Shown: in pieces, positions 1 through 8,809 of the stretch
Layout: each line of letters starts with the position of its first letter
Numbering within the stretch: the first letter of the stretch is position 1
Source: Chitinophagales bacterium
GTDB taxonomy: Bacteria > Bacteroidota > Bacteroidia > Chitinophagales > Saprospiraceae
Assembly: GCA_013299105.1 (NCBI GenBank)
Contig: JAAFJY010000017.1
Location: forward strand, 1-64,000
Reading direction: 5' to 3'
Length of the DNA stretch: 64,000 nt
The notes under the pieces: generated by a model
Seen by the model: the letters and a program-made list of their open reading frames with translations, nothing else
Databases searched by the model: none
What the model was told of the DNA's origin: nothing
Made by a program: the position numbers and the translations under genes

Positions 1-419
1 ATGGCTTTTTGTTGGTTGGGCTTGAGGCCCAGGTTCAGTTCCTTCATCCATACTGGCAAAAATGAGCTCCCGATGATCACATCAGATTTCAACAAGGTCT
101 CATTGAATATTTGATTGGCCCTCAATACCCTTAATTGTCGGTTGAACAAGAGGTCAGTTTTGTGCTCCACCAGTACTTGAATCAATTCAGGATCAATGCT
201 TTTGCAATTGTTTTCTTTATCGGCGATGATATAAGATTGTTGAAGGTGGTATTTCAATAAGTCCTCAATGAAAAGCTCTAGGTCAGCAAAATGGTGGTAA
301 AAAGAAGATTTGCTGATGCCTACTTTTTTGGCCAAAGGTTCAATTTTCAATGCTTCGAGGCCCGAAAAAGCAAAGATTTTGTAGCCTGTTTGTATCCAAA
401 TGTCCTTGGCATCGGTCAT
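1..419 (-). CDS. TetR family transcriptional regulator (3' end beyond window)
   Basis: Minus-strand reading from ATG at 419: MTDAKDIWIQTGYKIFAFSGLEALKIEPLAKKVGISKSSFYHHFADLELFIEDLLKYH..., a TetR HTH; open to window edge. Confidence 0.85.
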   Translation of the reverse strand, partial: MTDAKDIWIQTGYKIFAFSGLEALKIEPLAKKVGISKSSFYHHFADLELFIEDLLKYHLQQSYIIADKENNCKSIDPELIQVLVEHKTDLLFNRQLRVLRANQIFNETLLKSDVIIGSSFLPVWMKELNLGLKPNQQKA

Positions 420-589
420 CTTTATAAGTTTTATGGGCCATAAATACGCATTTTTACAAAAAAAAGCAGGCAAAACGATCAAAACCGACCGCCTGCCTGC
501 TTCAGAAAACTTGGATGTTTCTTACAAGAGGGTAAAACAGTGTTGTACTGGGCGTTCGGAGTTCTTCTCAACTCCTCAACTAAAACAGC

Positions 590-1318
590 TCAGTTCGCGT
601 CAACCACCCGGCCTGAGCCGCTGGTCGATTGGTTGATGCGGGGCTTGCCTTTGTAGCGAAAGCTGCCTGAACCGGAAAGGCGCACATCCACTTCATCACT
701 CACCCGCAGCGAAATGCCGCCGGAACCAGTAGCTTTCAAATCAGCGCGTTTTAAGCTGAAACCAAAGCCATCCACTTGGCCAGAACCTGTGCTTTCGTGG
801 ATGATGTTGTTTGCAAAACCTTCCAGGTTCAAATCTCCAGAACCAGTAATGCGGCTGTCGATGCTTTCGCCTTCGAGGTCGAGTGTCAGGTCGCCGCTGC
901 CAGTGTTGCGGAGTTCGAGGTTGCTTACTTTCAAAACCTTGTCCGAACTGATATTGCCCGAACCCGTGTTGCGGATAGCGGAAATGCGTGGGATGGTGAT
1001 GAAAACCTGCAAATTGCCATCGCCAAGTACACAGCGATCGTAGTCGATGTTCCAAGTACGGCCGTTCACGTCGCGCTCCAGGATACCAATGATGTTTTGT
1101 GGGCCTACCACTTTCACCTCTTGGGTGGTGCCTTGGGTGATGATCACATCTGCGCTGCACTGCAAAGCAATGGCGTCAAAAGTGGGGAGATCAAGGGTAC
1201 GGGTAGTTCGGGAGCCATCGGCCCTGATGCAAGTGGTAAATCCATCGTCATCGATGTTGCAAGCGGTGAACAAGGTGCTTAAAACCAGCAAAGTTACTAA
1301 ATACGAGATCCTTCTCAT
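590..1318 (-). CDS. Head GIN / DUF2807 domain secreted protein
   Basis: Lipoprotein-like N-terminus (LLVLSTLFTAC) and repeated GSG-centred beta-helix-like repeats; paralog of next gene. Confidence 0.8.
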   Translation of the reverse strand: MRRISYLVTLLVLSTLFTACNIDDDGFTTCIRADGSRTTRTLDLPTFDAIALQCSADVIITQGTTQEVKVVGPQNIIGILERDVNGRTWNIDYDRCVLGDGNLQVFITIPRISAIRNTGSGNISSDKVLKVSNLELRNTGSGDLTLDLEGESIDSRITGSGDLNLEGFANNIIHESTGSGQVDGFGFSLKRADLKATGSGGISLRVSDEVDVRLSGSGSFRYKGKPRINQSTSGSGRVVDAN

Positions 1319-1373
1319 GGTGTGTTATCTGTTTGGGTTAGAAAAAGGGTAAATAAGCGGGGGACTCCTCAAC

Positions 1374-2108
1374 TTAATTCGCGTCAATGATCCGGCCAGA
1401 GCCAGTGACATTGGAAGAAATGCGGGGATTACCCTTGAAGCGAAAATCACCGGAGCCGCTGATGCGTACCGAGGCGTCGTCGGCAATGGTAAGTTCTACA
1501 TCACCTGATCCCGAAATCCGGGTATCACAGCGTTTGGTACTCAGGGGAAATGCCCGCAAATCGCCCGATCCACTGGTGCTGTGTTCTAAATTGCTGGCTT
1601 TGCCTTCGATCAGCATATTGCCCGACCCCGAAATGCGGGTAATGACCTCCGTAGCATCAACGCCTACATCCATGCGGCCAGAGCCTGAAATACTGAGGTC
1701 AATTTCACTGACCTTGATGATGTTTTCGCTAATCAGGTCGCCAGAGCCGCTGATGCGCAGCGCACGAACGTCGGGAATGGTGATAAAAACCTGCACATTG
1801 CTGGCATTGCGCACACAACGGGTAAAGTCAACGTCCCAGGTACGGTTGCTCACGTTGCGGTTCATCACATTGATGAGGTTGAGCGGCCCTTCCACCACTA
1901 CTTTCTGGGTAGCACCTTGGGTGATTTTTACGTTGATTGAAGAGCTCAAAGTAACGGCATCGAAGTTGGCCAAATCCAATTCGCGGCTCACGATTGAGCC
2001 TTCTCCACTGACGCAGGGACCAAAATCATCGTCGTCCCAATCAAAATCGCAGGCACTGATCGCCAAGGCCAGCACCAAGAGGCTGGCAAGAAAAAAAATC
2101 CTTCTCAT
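1374..2108 (-). CDS. Head GIN / DUF2807 domain secreted protein (paralog)
   Basis: Same organisation and signal peptide (LLVLALAISAC); repeated RISGSG motifs. Confidence 0.8.
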   Translation of the reverse strand: MRRIFFLASLLVLALAISACDFDWDDDDFGPCVSGEGSIVSRELDLANFDAVTLSSSINVKITQGATQKVVVEGPLNLINVMNRNVSNRTWDVDFTRCVRNASNVQVFITIPDVRALRISGSGDLISENIIKVSEIDLSISGSGRMDVGVDATEVITRISGSGNMLIEGKASNLEHSTSGSGDLRAFPLSTKRCDTRISGSGDVELTIADDASVRISGSGDFRFKGNPRISSNVTGSGRIIDAN

Positions 2109-2150
2109 TGTCGGGTATTTAAGGGAAAATGGGAAAATTTGATCAAGTCA

Positions 2151-2729
2151 TCAGAATCCGCCAAAGCGTAGGCCTACCCCGTAAAAGGTGCCACGGAAGT
2201 CAGTTGCCTTGTAACCACGGCTCTCATTTACGCCAGAGGTGTAGCGGTAGCCCACCGTACCGGCCAAGCGGAACCAGCGGAAAACATTGAGCTCCAAACC
2301 TACTTCAGGAGTGACAACAAAAACCCGGTCTGCGTCGCCAAAAGTGTAATTGGGATCGTCAAAAGGCACGTTGATAGCCCCCCAGCCTACCCGGCTGCTC
2401 ACGTAAGCGTGCAAAACCTTGCGGGTAGGGATATTCAAACCCACCCAAAAGCCGCCGTGCCCAATGTCTAGGCGATCGATGTCGCGACCATCCCACAGGG
2501 CATTGAAATCTACGCTGCCAACGCCATAAGCGCCCACAAATACATCGCCAAAAGCCAAACCGCCACCGCCGCCTACTGCCGAACTGGCACCTTTGTCGCC
2601 CAGGCGGTTTTCAAAAATCATGCTACCAAAACCACCCGTTACGCGGGCACGTTTGAACAGGGTTTCTTGTTGGGCCATTGCCACATGGGCACTGAGGATT
2701 ACGGCGATGAACAAAAGCCAATTTTTCAT
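2151..2729 (-). CDS. Outer-membrane beta-barrel-like protein
   Basis: Signal peptide (MKNWLLFIAVILSAHVAMAQ), alternating beta strands, C-terminal GVGLRFGGF. Confidence 0.6.
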   Translation of the reverse strand: MKNWLLFIAVILSAHVAMAQQETLFKRARVTGGFGSMIFENRLGDKGASSAVGGGGGLAFGDVFVGAYGVGSVDFNALWDGRDIDRLDIGHGGFWVGLNIPTRKVLHAYVSSRVGWGAINVPFDDPNYTFGDADRVFVVTPEVGLELNVFRWFRLAGTVGYRYTSGVNESRGYKATDFRGTFYGVGLRFGGF

Positions 2730-2902
2730 TTTTACTTTTTTTAGTTGGTCTTATAAAAGTTTGTGTTCGAATGTGGGCACCCCACTGTTGTTTTGGGACA
2801 TCTTTTTTCCAACTCAACAAGCATGGCACAGCCAGCCTCAAGCACAGCGCATACGGTGCCTGGGTTCAACAAAAAATTGAACCACAAAGTGTTACAGGAA
2901 AA

Positions 2903-4648
2903 TCAGATTCGGATCCCCACGTTGAATCCCATCCAGCCTTGGGTACGCTTGAGCCCTTCCGTGCGGTCGAACCAGGGCTTTTTCACCAGCTCACTCCCTC
3001 CAAATCCATACTCAGTGCTGAATCGCGTTGATTGCAGGATGTTGAAAGTAGGGCCAGCAAAAATGCTGCTTCGACGACCCGTGCGAAGGTCAAGTGGCAG
3101 GCGGAATTGGTACATTTGATGCAGACCAGCAGTCCAGGGCTCGCGCTCGTTGATTTTGATGAAAACAGCTTCGAGGTTGACCAAAAATCCGCGGCTCAAT
3201 GGAATGGTCGTTCCCAGTCCATAGCCCAGGCCCCAGGTCAGCTCCCTGATTTCGTTGTTGGGAATGCTGCTGGGGGCCTTGGTGATCCGTGCTCCCAGAT
3301 ATAAGATGTTGTAAAATGGCTTCACCCCTATTTTAAAAGATAAATTTCCAAAAAAAGCATCACTGCCCGCAATTTCCACTCGATTGTAGCCCTTACGGAT
3401 AAAGTTGAGCAGGCCAATGGAGACTCCGTTTACCGTATCCGCTACGTTCAACAAGGCCATCTGAAAACCTTTTACAGATTTTGCCACATTGATCAAACTA
3501 CTTACTTGCCCCACTTTGGTTCCTCTGCTCACATTAAACAAGCCTGCGACTTGCAAACGGGCGTCGCCCTTGCTGGTATTGAACAAGCCCGCAGCTTGCA
3601 AACTCCGAGAGTTTTCGCCTGCGACATTGAACAAACCACTGGCCTGGACACCAGCAAAATCTCGTCCAGCGATATTGAACACCCCAGCTGTCTGAATGGC
3701 ATTTCCCTGCCCGGCGATGTTGAACATCCCCGCCGCCTGCACGCCAAAAATGGTATCTCCAGTAATATTGAACATGCCCCCTATTTGGGAGCCAATTACA
3801 TCATGGCCCACTGCATTGCCCAAACCCGCTACTTGTACCCCTTTCACGTCATTGCGAATCGAGTTGACCAAGCCCCCCACTTCCACCCCTTCTACCCCGG
3901 CATTGTGGCCCCATAGCAAGTTGATGGACAACCGATTAGAAATTCTGGCGCTTTTCATGGCATTGGTCCCCAGGTAAGGAAGCAGGGAAATCTGAGCCAG
4001 GCGTGAGGTGGGAGTGGTTTTTACCTCCTGCAAAATCCGATTGTCCGTACTGCTGGAATCGGGACTTGTTGAAAGGGAGTCGAGCACTCGTTCGGGTGCT
4101 TCTGCTACCACAGGCTCTGGGGTGATCGGCGATATTTTGTAAACCTCTAGGTTTTCTTCACCATTGCTGTTATTACTTTTTTCTACTCGCCCCACTTGTC
4201 GCTGTGAAATCAGGGGCGCACTTTCGGCCCAACGACGGCGGCGCTCGGCGGCCATTTCTTCCAGGCGAGGGTCAGGATAAAGCGGGCTTTGTTGTTGTAC
4301 TTCTTTGGGAGTGGGTTTTTGAGTGATGCGCGGAACAGGTTCTTTTTGTACCGGTTTAAGCACAATTTGCCCGCCGATGTAGCGGTAAGCAATTGGCATT
4401 GGTTCGAATAATTTGTCGAGCGCGTCGGAAAGCGATAAACTGTTTACTGAAATCGTTACGGGTTGTTGGAGTGGGATGTACTCCGCGCTGTAGGCAAAAT
4501 ATACATCGTGGTCATTGCTGATATCGTTCAAAACTTGCCTGAGTGGAATACGATTGTAGCTGAACGAGACCTTTTTTGTCAGCACTTGGGCAGTCATAGT
4601 ACTAGCCATGCAAATGCAGATGAATGTACAAAAAAGGCGCATGATCAA
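2903..4648 (-). CDS. STN-domain protein with ~20-aa (Q.AGLFNVAG) repeats
   Basis: Signal peptide then STN-like VSFSYNRIPLRQVLNDISNDHDVYFAYSAEYIPLQQPVTISVNSLSLSDALDKLF; central repeats GVQAAGMFNIAG...IQTAGVFNIAG...GVQASGLFNVAG. Confidence 0.7.
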   Translation of the reverse strand: MIMRLFCTFICICMASTMTAQVLTKKVSFSYNRIPLRQVLNDISNDHDVYFAYSAEYIPLQQPVTISVNSLSLSDALDKLFEPMPIAYRYIGGQIVLKPVQKEPVPRITQKPTPKEVQQQSPLYPDPRLEEMAAERRRRWAESAPLISQRQVGRVEKSNNSNGEENLEVYKISPITPEPVVAEAPERVLDSLSTSPDSSSTDNRILQEVKTTPTSRLAQISLLPYLGTNAMKSARISNRLSINLLWGHNAGVEGVEVGGLVNSIRNDVKGVQVAGLGNAVGHDVIGSQIGGMFNITGDTIFGVQAAGMFNIAGQGNAIQTAGVFNIAGRDFAGVQASGLFNVAGENSRSLQAAGLFNTSKGDARLQVAGLFNVSRGTKVGQVSSLINVAKSVKGFQMALLNVADTVNGVSIGLLNFIRKGYNRVEIAGSDAFFGNLSFKIGVKPFYNILYLGARITKAPSSIPNNEIRELTWGLGYGLGTTIPLSRGFLVNLEAVFIKINEREPWTAGLHQMYQFRLPLDLRTGRRSSIFAGPTFNILQSTRFSTEYGFGGSELVKKPWFDRTEGLKRTQGWMGFNVGIRI

Positions 4649-4696
4649 GCGATTTCTAGCGAGTGATAAGGAAATAGGCAGTAAAAATTCAAGAGA

Positions 4697-5743
4697 TTAT
4701 TGGCAGCCTTTACCGGAAATAAGGTAGCCCTCAGCGGTTTTAACGTGCTTAGTCGAATTCGTGGAAGTAATAATAAGCAAGGCTTCTTCTGCTGAAGCGC
4801 CCCCAAACCGGCCTTTGAAAGGGCAATTGTAGATGGCCGGATCAGATACTTCTATTTTAATGTTGTAAAAACGTTCAACGGTAGGCAATACTTCTGACAA
4901 GGGTGTGTCTTGGTCGTACACGACAGAGCCTTCTTTCCAGGAATCGGCCTTGGCGATACTGGTTTCGGCTTTTTCCAATTCTTGGGATTCCGCGTTAAAA
5001 ACGCCTGAATCGTTAGGCAGAAGTACCACTTTCTGAGGTTTGGCAGCCTTGGTCGATGCCACTTCTACCCTACCCGTTTTTACAGTTACTTCCACTTTCT
5101 CTTCGCCAGGATAAGCGCGTACATTGAAACTGGTACCCAAAACTGTGGTCTCCACGGCCCCACTGCTGATCACAAAGGGGTGCTCGGCGTCTTTGCTGAC
5201 GTCGAAGAAAGCTTCGCCACTGAGGGTTACTTTTCGAATACCATCGCGGTAAGCATATTCCAGTTTAGAATTCTGATTGAGCCAAACCTTACTTTTATCG
5301 GGTAAAATCAGTTCTTGTCGCTCGCTTTTGCCCGTATTCACCGCTACTTCACGGTAAATCCCCTTACTGTGGCTCCACCACCATCCCACACTGAGCAGCA
5401 AAACCAAAGAGGCTGCTATACCCATCCAGCGCAGCGCATTGCGGCGAGCTGGTAAGCTGACAACTTTGGGTTCTTGTACTGGTTCGAGTTTTGGGGCTGG
5501 AACTACCGTAGGTTCAGCAATACGGCTTTGTACCTTGTTCCAGGCCACTGCGGTATTGGCTTGAAAAACGGGCTCCGTTTCTTCGTAGGTTTCGGTCAAG
5601 TCCCACAACTGCACCATTTCGGCAAAAAGCTCTTGGTTGGCCGGATCTGCGTCCACCCAATCCAATAGCACCTTTTCCTCTGCTTCCGACAAATTGCCAG
5701 AGAGGTACTTGCCAATGGTTTCCAGTTGTAAATCTTGCTCCAT
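4697..5743 (-). CDS. FecR family anti-sigma factor
   Basis: N-terminal cytoplasmic domain, one TM helix, FecR core (GKSERQELILPDKSKVWLNQNSKLEYAYRDGIRKVTLSGEAFFDV), C-terminal DUF4974-like. Confidence 0.92.
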   Translation of the reverse strand: MEQDLQLETIGKYLSGNLSEAEEKVLLDWVDADPANQELFAEMVQLWDLTETYEETEPVFQANTAVAWNKVQSRIAEPTVVPAPKLEPVQEPKVVSLPARRNALRWMGIAASLVLLLSVGWWWSHSKGIYREVAVNTGKSERQELILPDKSKVWLNQNSKLEYAYRDGIRKVTLSGEAFFDVSKDAEHPFVISSGAVETTVLGTSFNVRAYPGEEKVEVTVKTGRVEVASTKAAKPQKVVLLPNDSGVFNAESQELEKAETSIAKADSWKEGSVVYDQDTPLSEVLPTVERFYNIKIEVSDPAIYNCPFKGRFGGASAEEALLIITSTNSTKHVKTAEGYLISGKGCQ

Positions 5744-5862
5744 GCCAGACAGAATTTCAGTTCAAAGATACAGATGCAAAAACTAAAATGCTACCCCTAT
5801 GTAAAACTTGTTTTTAAGAAAATATTTTTTTGCCTCCAAAAAGACCTAAAACAACTAACTCA

Positions 5863-6411
5863 TTAGACTTGTAGGTAATGCGACAAACTACTCCTCAACA
5901 TTTTCAAAGCTTTGCCCATTTGGTTTTCCACAGTTTTGATCGAAATACCCATTTGATCGGCGATTTCCTGGTAACTCATCTCTTCAAAACGGCTAAGTTG
6001 AAACACTTCTTTGCATTTGGGTGGTAATTCATTGATGGCCTCACGAATGTTTTGCTCCATTTCGTGGTGTATCACCTTAGAATCGGTTTCGCCTGAGCCT
6101 TTGAGTTGGTGGGCATGCTCATCAATTTCTTCATGAAATACTTTCTTGCTACGCAAATAGGCCAAAGCTTCATTGACCGCCATGCGGCGCAGGTAAGCCT
6201 CAATGGAAGAATTGATCTCAATCTGATGCCTTTTTTGCCAAAAACGCACGAAGACCTCCTGTGCGAGGTCTTCCACCACCGCATGGTCCTTGATCATCCG
6301 ATTGATGGCAGTGCAGATTTTCAGGTAGTTTTCCTGAAAAATTTCTTGCAACACGCTCTCATCATCGGCTTTGAGTCGAGAAATGGCGCTATGTAGTCGG
6401 TCGTTTAGCAT
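5863..6411 (-). CDS. ECF RNA polymerase sigma-70 factor
   Basis: Region 2 (VVEDLAQEVFVRFWQKRHQIE) and region 4 (LPPKCKEVFQLSRFEEMSYQEIADQMGISIKTVENQMGKAL). Confidence 0.93.
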   Translation of the reverse strand: MLNDRLHSAISRLKADDESVLQEIFQENYLKICTAINRMIKDHAVVEDLAQEVFVRFWQKRHQIEINSSIEAYLRRMAVNEALAYLRSKKVFHEEIDEHAHQLKGSGETDSKVIHHEMEQNIREAINELPPKCKEVFQLSRFEEMSYQEIADQMGISIKTVENQMGKALKMLRSSLSHYLQV

Positions 6412-6683
6412 TCAAATAAGCGTACAGCGCGCAAAATAACGCATTCGGCGAAAATATTGGCACTGCTTCGACCAAAAAGCGTTTGCATGGGACCAAGGTT
6501 TGTTTAGTTCGTACCAAAATCCTGAAAGGAATAGCAGACATGGCCCCTGAAACATAGCAGTTTACTTAATCCTAGCGCAGCAGCAGGCGAAAATTTCAAA
6601 AAAATTTAGCTTAGTTCTTGTTTTTAACAATTATTGTTTTTATTTTTGAATCATTCAAAACATTTAACACAAAATCAAGCGGC

Positions 6684-7112
6684 ATGAATTTAACGCAAAA
6701 TATCCACCACTTAGAAAAAATTCTGAACAAAGAATCCGATTTCAGTGTGATCATGAATTTTTTCATGGACATAACGGACGATCCCAGCATTTTGGCCCAA
6801 AGTGAACGCTTAGAAAAACATCCCAACTTGCCTGAAATCCTGCAAGAAATTGTTTCGACCATTTTTATCCAGCTTTTTCCGGGCACCAATCCTCCCAAAA
6901 TGAGTGAGCTGTACCTTTTGCAAGTGGCCAATACCGATTTTTATCACGGTTGCATGCGATTGGGCAATGGCTTGGGTAATTTCTTCTTTTACGAAAAAAG
7001 CGGTCTTGGCATGATCGGTTTAGCACCTGACATCACCAAAGACACTTGGTTTTCGCGCATTTCCCTGAAACCTCATGAGCAAGCAATACCTGCTTTTGCG
7101 AGCATGAACTGA
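6684..7112 (+). CDS. Conserved hypothetical protein, paralog of 7708..8133
   Basis: MNLTQNIHHLEKILN...; aligns by eye with 7708..8133 (LFPGTNPPKMSELYLLQVANTDFYHGCMRLGNGLGNFFFY vs QFPDKTPPPIQNLMVLTVKGSDLYYGSMFLGKGNGMFFYF). Confidence 0.65.
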   Translation: MNLTQNIHHLEKILNKESDFSVIMNFFMDITDDPSILAQSERLEKHPNLPEILQEIVSTIFIQLFPGTNPPKMSELYLLQVANTDFYHGCMRLGNGLGNFFFYEKSGLGMIGLAPDITKDTWFSRISLKPHEQAIPAFASMN

Positions 7113-7216
7113 TGGTTTTTGCAAAAGGGATTGCAGATTCAAGGCAGGTCAAAATGATGAATCAATGAACACAAGTTCCTCTGATTCAAGATCAGCATCT
7201 GGAAACACATCTAAAA

Positions 7217-7300
7217 TCGTGTAACCCTGGACTTCAGTCCGGGGACAAAATCCACCCCTGAATTTCATCTGAAATCTATCCAGCAGTTGCATCAAATGTC
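7217..7300 (+). repeat. Dispersed ~85-bp repeat with CCCTGGACTTCAGTCCGGGG palindrome, copy 1
   Basis: TCGTGTAACCCTGGACTTCAGTCCGGGGACAAAAT...ATCTATCCAGCAGTTGCATCAAATG. Confidence 0.8.
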
Positions 7301-7540
7301 AGGCGAATGGCCACATGGAAAATTGCTGCAAATTGCCAAAATGGGTGCTAAAAGACATGTTTTCCAGGAAAACCTGCCCGTAGGTGAAGCTTCGCAAAAA
7401 GCCAAAAACTTGGTAGCATCTGATCCAAGGCGCGGGTCTTGGCTTCGGAGCAGCCTAGAAACTTGAAAAAGGGCTTCTGGAGCAAAAATCTATGAAAACT
7501 TTCCAGAAATTCTCAGAAATGAGTATTTTCACTTATCTTA

Positions 7541-7687
7541 GTATTTGAGCTAAAATAAACTGGACGTATTTGCTTTTGAGGTTTAGCAAAAAAAGAACAC
7601 AACCTCCTTCCAGTCAGTTGCTTAAACTGGTAGTGACCTTTTTTCACTAAACCCAAATCCGTCCACCTTATTTCTTTACGCTCCCTT
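7541..7687 (+). repeat. ~135-bp structured dispersed repeat (family R1), copy A
   Basis: GTATTTGAGCTAAAATAAACTGGAC...GAGGTTTAGCAAAAAAAGAA...TTTTTTCACTAAACCCAAATCCGTCCACCTTATTTCTTTACGCTCCC. Confidence 0.9.
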
Positions 7688-7707
7688 GAACACTTAAAAT
7701 TCCCACT

Positions 7708-8133
7708 ATGGACAAAATACTATTCAGCCTCTCCAAAGTACGAGAGCACCTCAGCACAGGTACCAACTTCAAAGAAATCATGGAGACTTTCATGGATCGG
7801 GTAATGGACGACCCTGCGGTACAAAAAGCCAGTAAACCAACCAAAGTTAGCTTACTCAAAGAAATGCTGCAAGTTGGAGTCGATGGCCTATTTGAATTGC
7901 AATTTCCCGATAAAACACCTCCGCCTATTCAAAATTTGATGGTATTGACCGTAAAAGGCTCGGACTTGTATTATGGTTCGATGTTCCTGGGCAAAGGCAA
8001 TGGCATGTTTTTCTATTTTCAAAAAAGCAACCAGGGGCTGCTGTATTTTCATGAAGGTCATGGAAGCATGAATTGGTTTACCCGATTATCCATGAGCAGG
8101 GTACACATGCCCAAGGATCCGGAAATGAATTGA
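7708..8133 (+). CDS. Conserved hypothetical protein, paralog of 6684..7112
   Basis: Intact ORF, paralogous to upstream gene. Confidence 0.7.
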   Translation: MDKILFSLSKVREHLSTGTNFKEIMETFMDRVMDDPAVQKASKPTKVSLLKEMLQVGVDGLFELQFPDKTPPPIQNLMVLTVKGSDLYYGSMFLGKGNGMFFYFQKSNQGLLYFHEGHGSMNWFTRLSMSRVHMPKDPEMN

Positions 8134-8195
8134 GCACGAAAAAAACGGGAGTTCTTTATACCCTTTCAAGCGCCAGATTCGTTTTTACGAAAAAA

Positions 8196-8567
8196 ATGAA
8201 CATGTACACCGCCTTTTTGCTGCTCGCATTGCAATTGTTTGAACCTTGCATCGAATGGACCAGCCCCATTGAGCAAGACCTCGGCGAGATAGCCAGCGGC
8301 AAAACCATCGTTTGTTCATTTACTTTCAAAAACTGCTCAAAAGAACCCATCACCATTGCCAATGTGAGGCCCGCTTGTGGTTGCACCGTCCCGGATTGGC
8401 GTGAAGCGCCCATCCCACCCGATTCAAGTGCGGTCATCGACATCGAATTCAGCTCGCGCAAGGCGGGTGCTTTTTACAAACCCATCAAAGTGTTTTTCAA
8501 AGAATTTCCCCAAGGCGAACGCTTGGCGGTAAGCGGGACGGTTTTGGCGGTGCAGGAAGATGAGTAG
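8196..8567 (+). CDS. DUF1573 domain protein
   Basis: LGEIASGKTIVCSFTFKNCSKEPITIANVRPACGCTVPDWREAPIPPDSSAVIDIEFSSRKAGAFYKPIKVFF; start at MNMYTAF preferred over 8073. Confidence 0.8.
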   Translation: MNMYTAFLLLALQLFEPCIEWTSPIEQDLGEIASGKTIVCSFTFKNCSKEPITIANVRPACGCTVPDWREAPIPPDSSAVIDIEFSSRKAGAFYKPIKVFFKEFPQGERLAVSGTVLAVQEDE

Positions 8568-8639
8568 GTTGATCAAATTTAGTGACGGTTCAAGAATAAA
8601 GCAAAGCTTTCCAATTTTGACAGTTGTTGATTGCAATAA

Positions 8640-8809
8640 ATGTCAACGTGATGGTCAAAATCACGGTCAAAATCGTGTTGGCAATCTGTGAAAATCCGTT
8701 TAATTCGTGTTCATCCGTGTTCCCATCCCGCGAAGCGGGGCAAAAAGATTAGTGGCTCTTCGGAGTAACAAAGTTGCGAATTGAAAAGGTTTATTCGTGG
8801 CTTGTCACT
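8640..8809 (+). repeat. ~165-bp dispersed repeat with two GNA-triloop hairpins (family R2), copy 1
   Basis: GTCAACGTGATGGTCAAAATCACGG...CCCGC-GAA-GCGGG (8727-8739)...GTAAC-AAA-GTTGC...TTTATTCGTGGCTTGT. Confidence 0.8.

Noticed and set aside
714-1282. + strand ORFs opposite the DUF2807 genes
   Set aside because: Regular composition simply mirrors the GSG repeats of the real genes.
8073-8196. Upstream start for the DUF1573 ORF overlapping 7708..8133
   Set aside because: The extension lacks family similarity; the ATG at 8196 gives a proper signal-peptide-like start.
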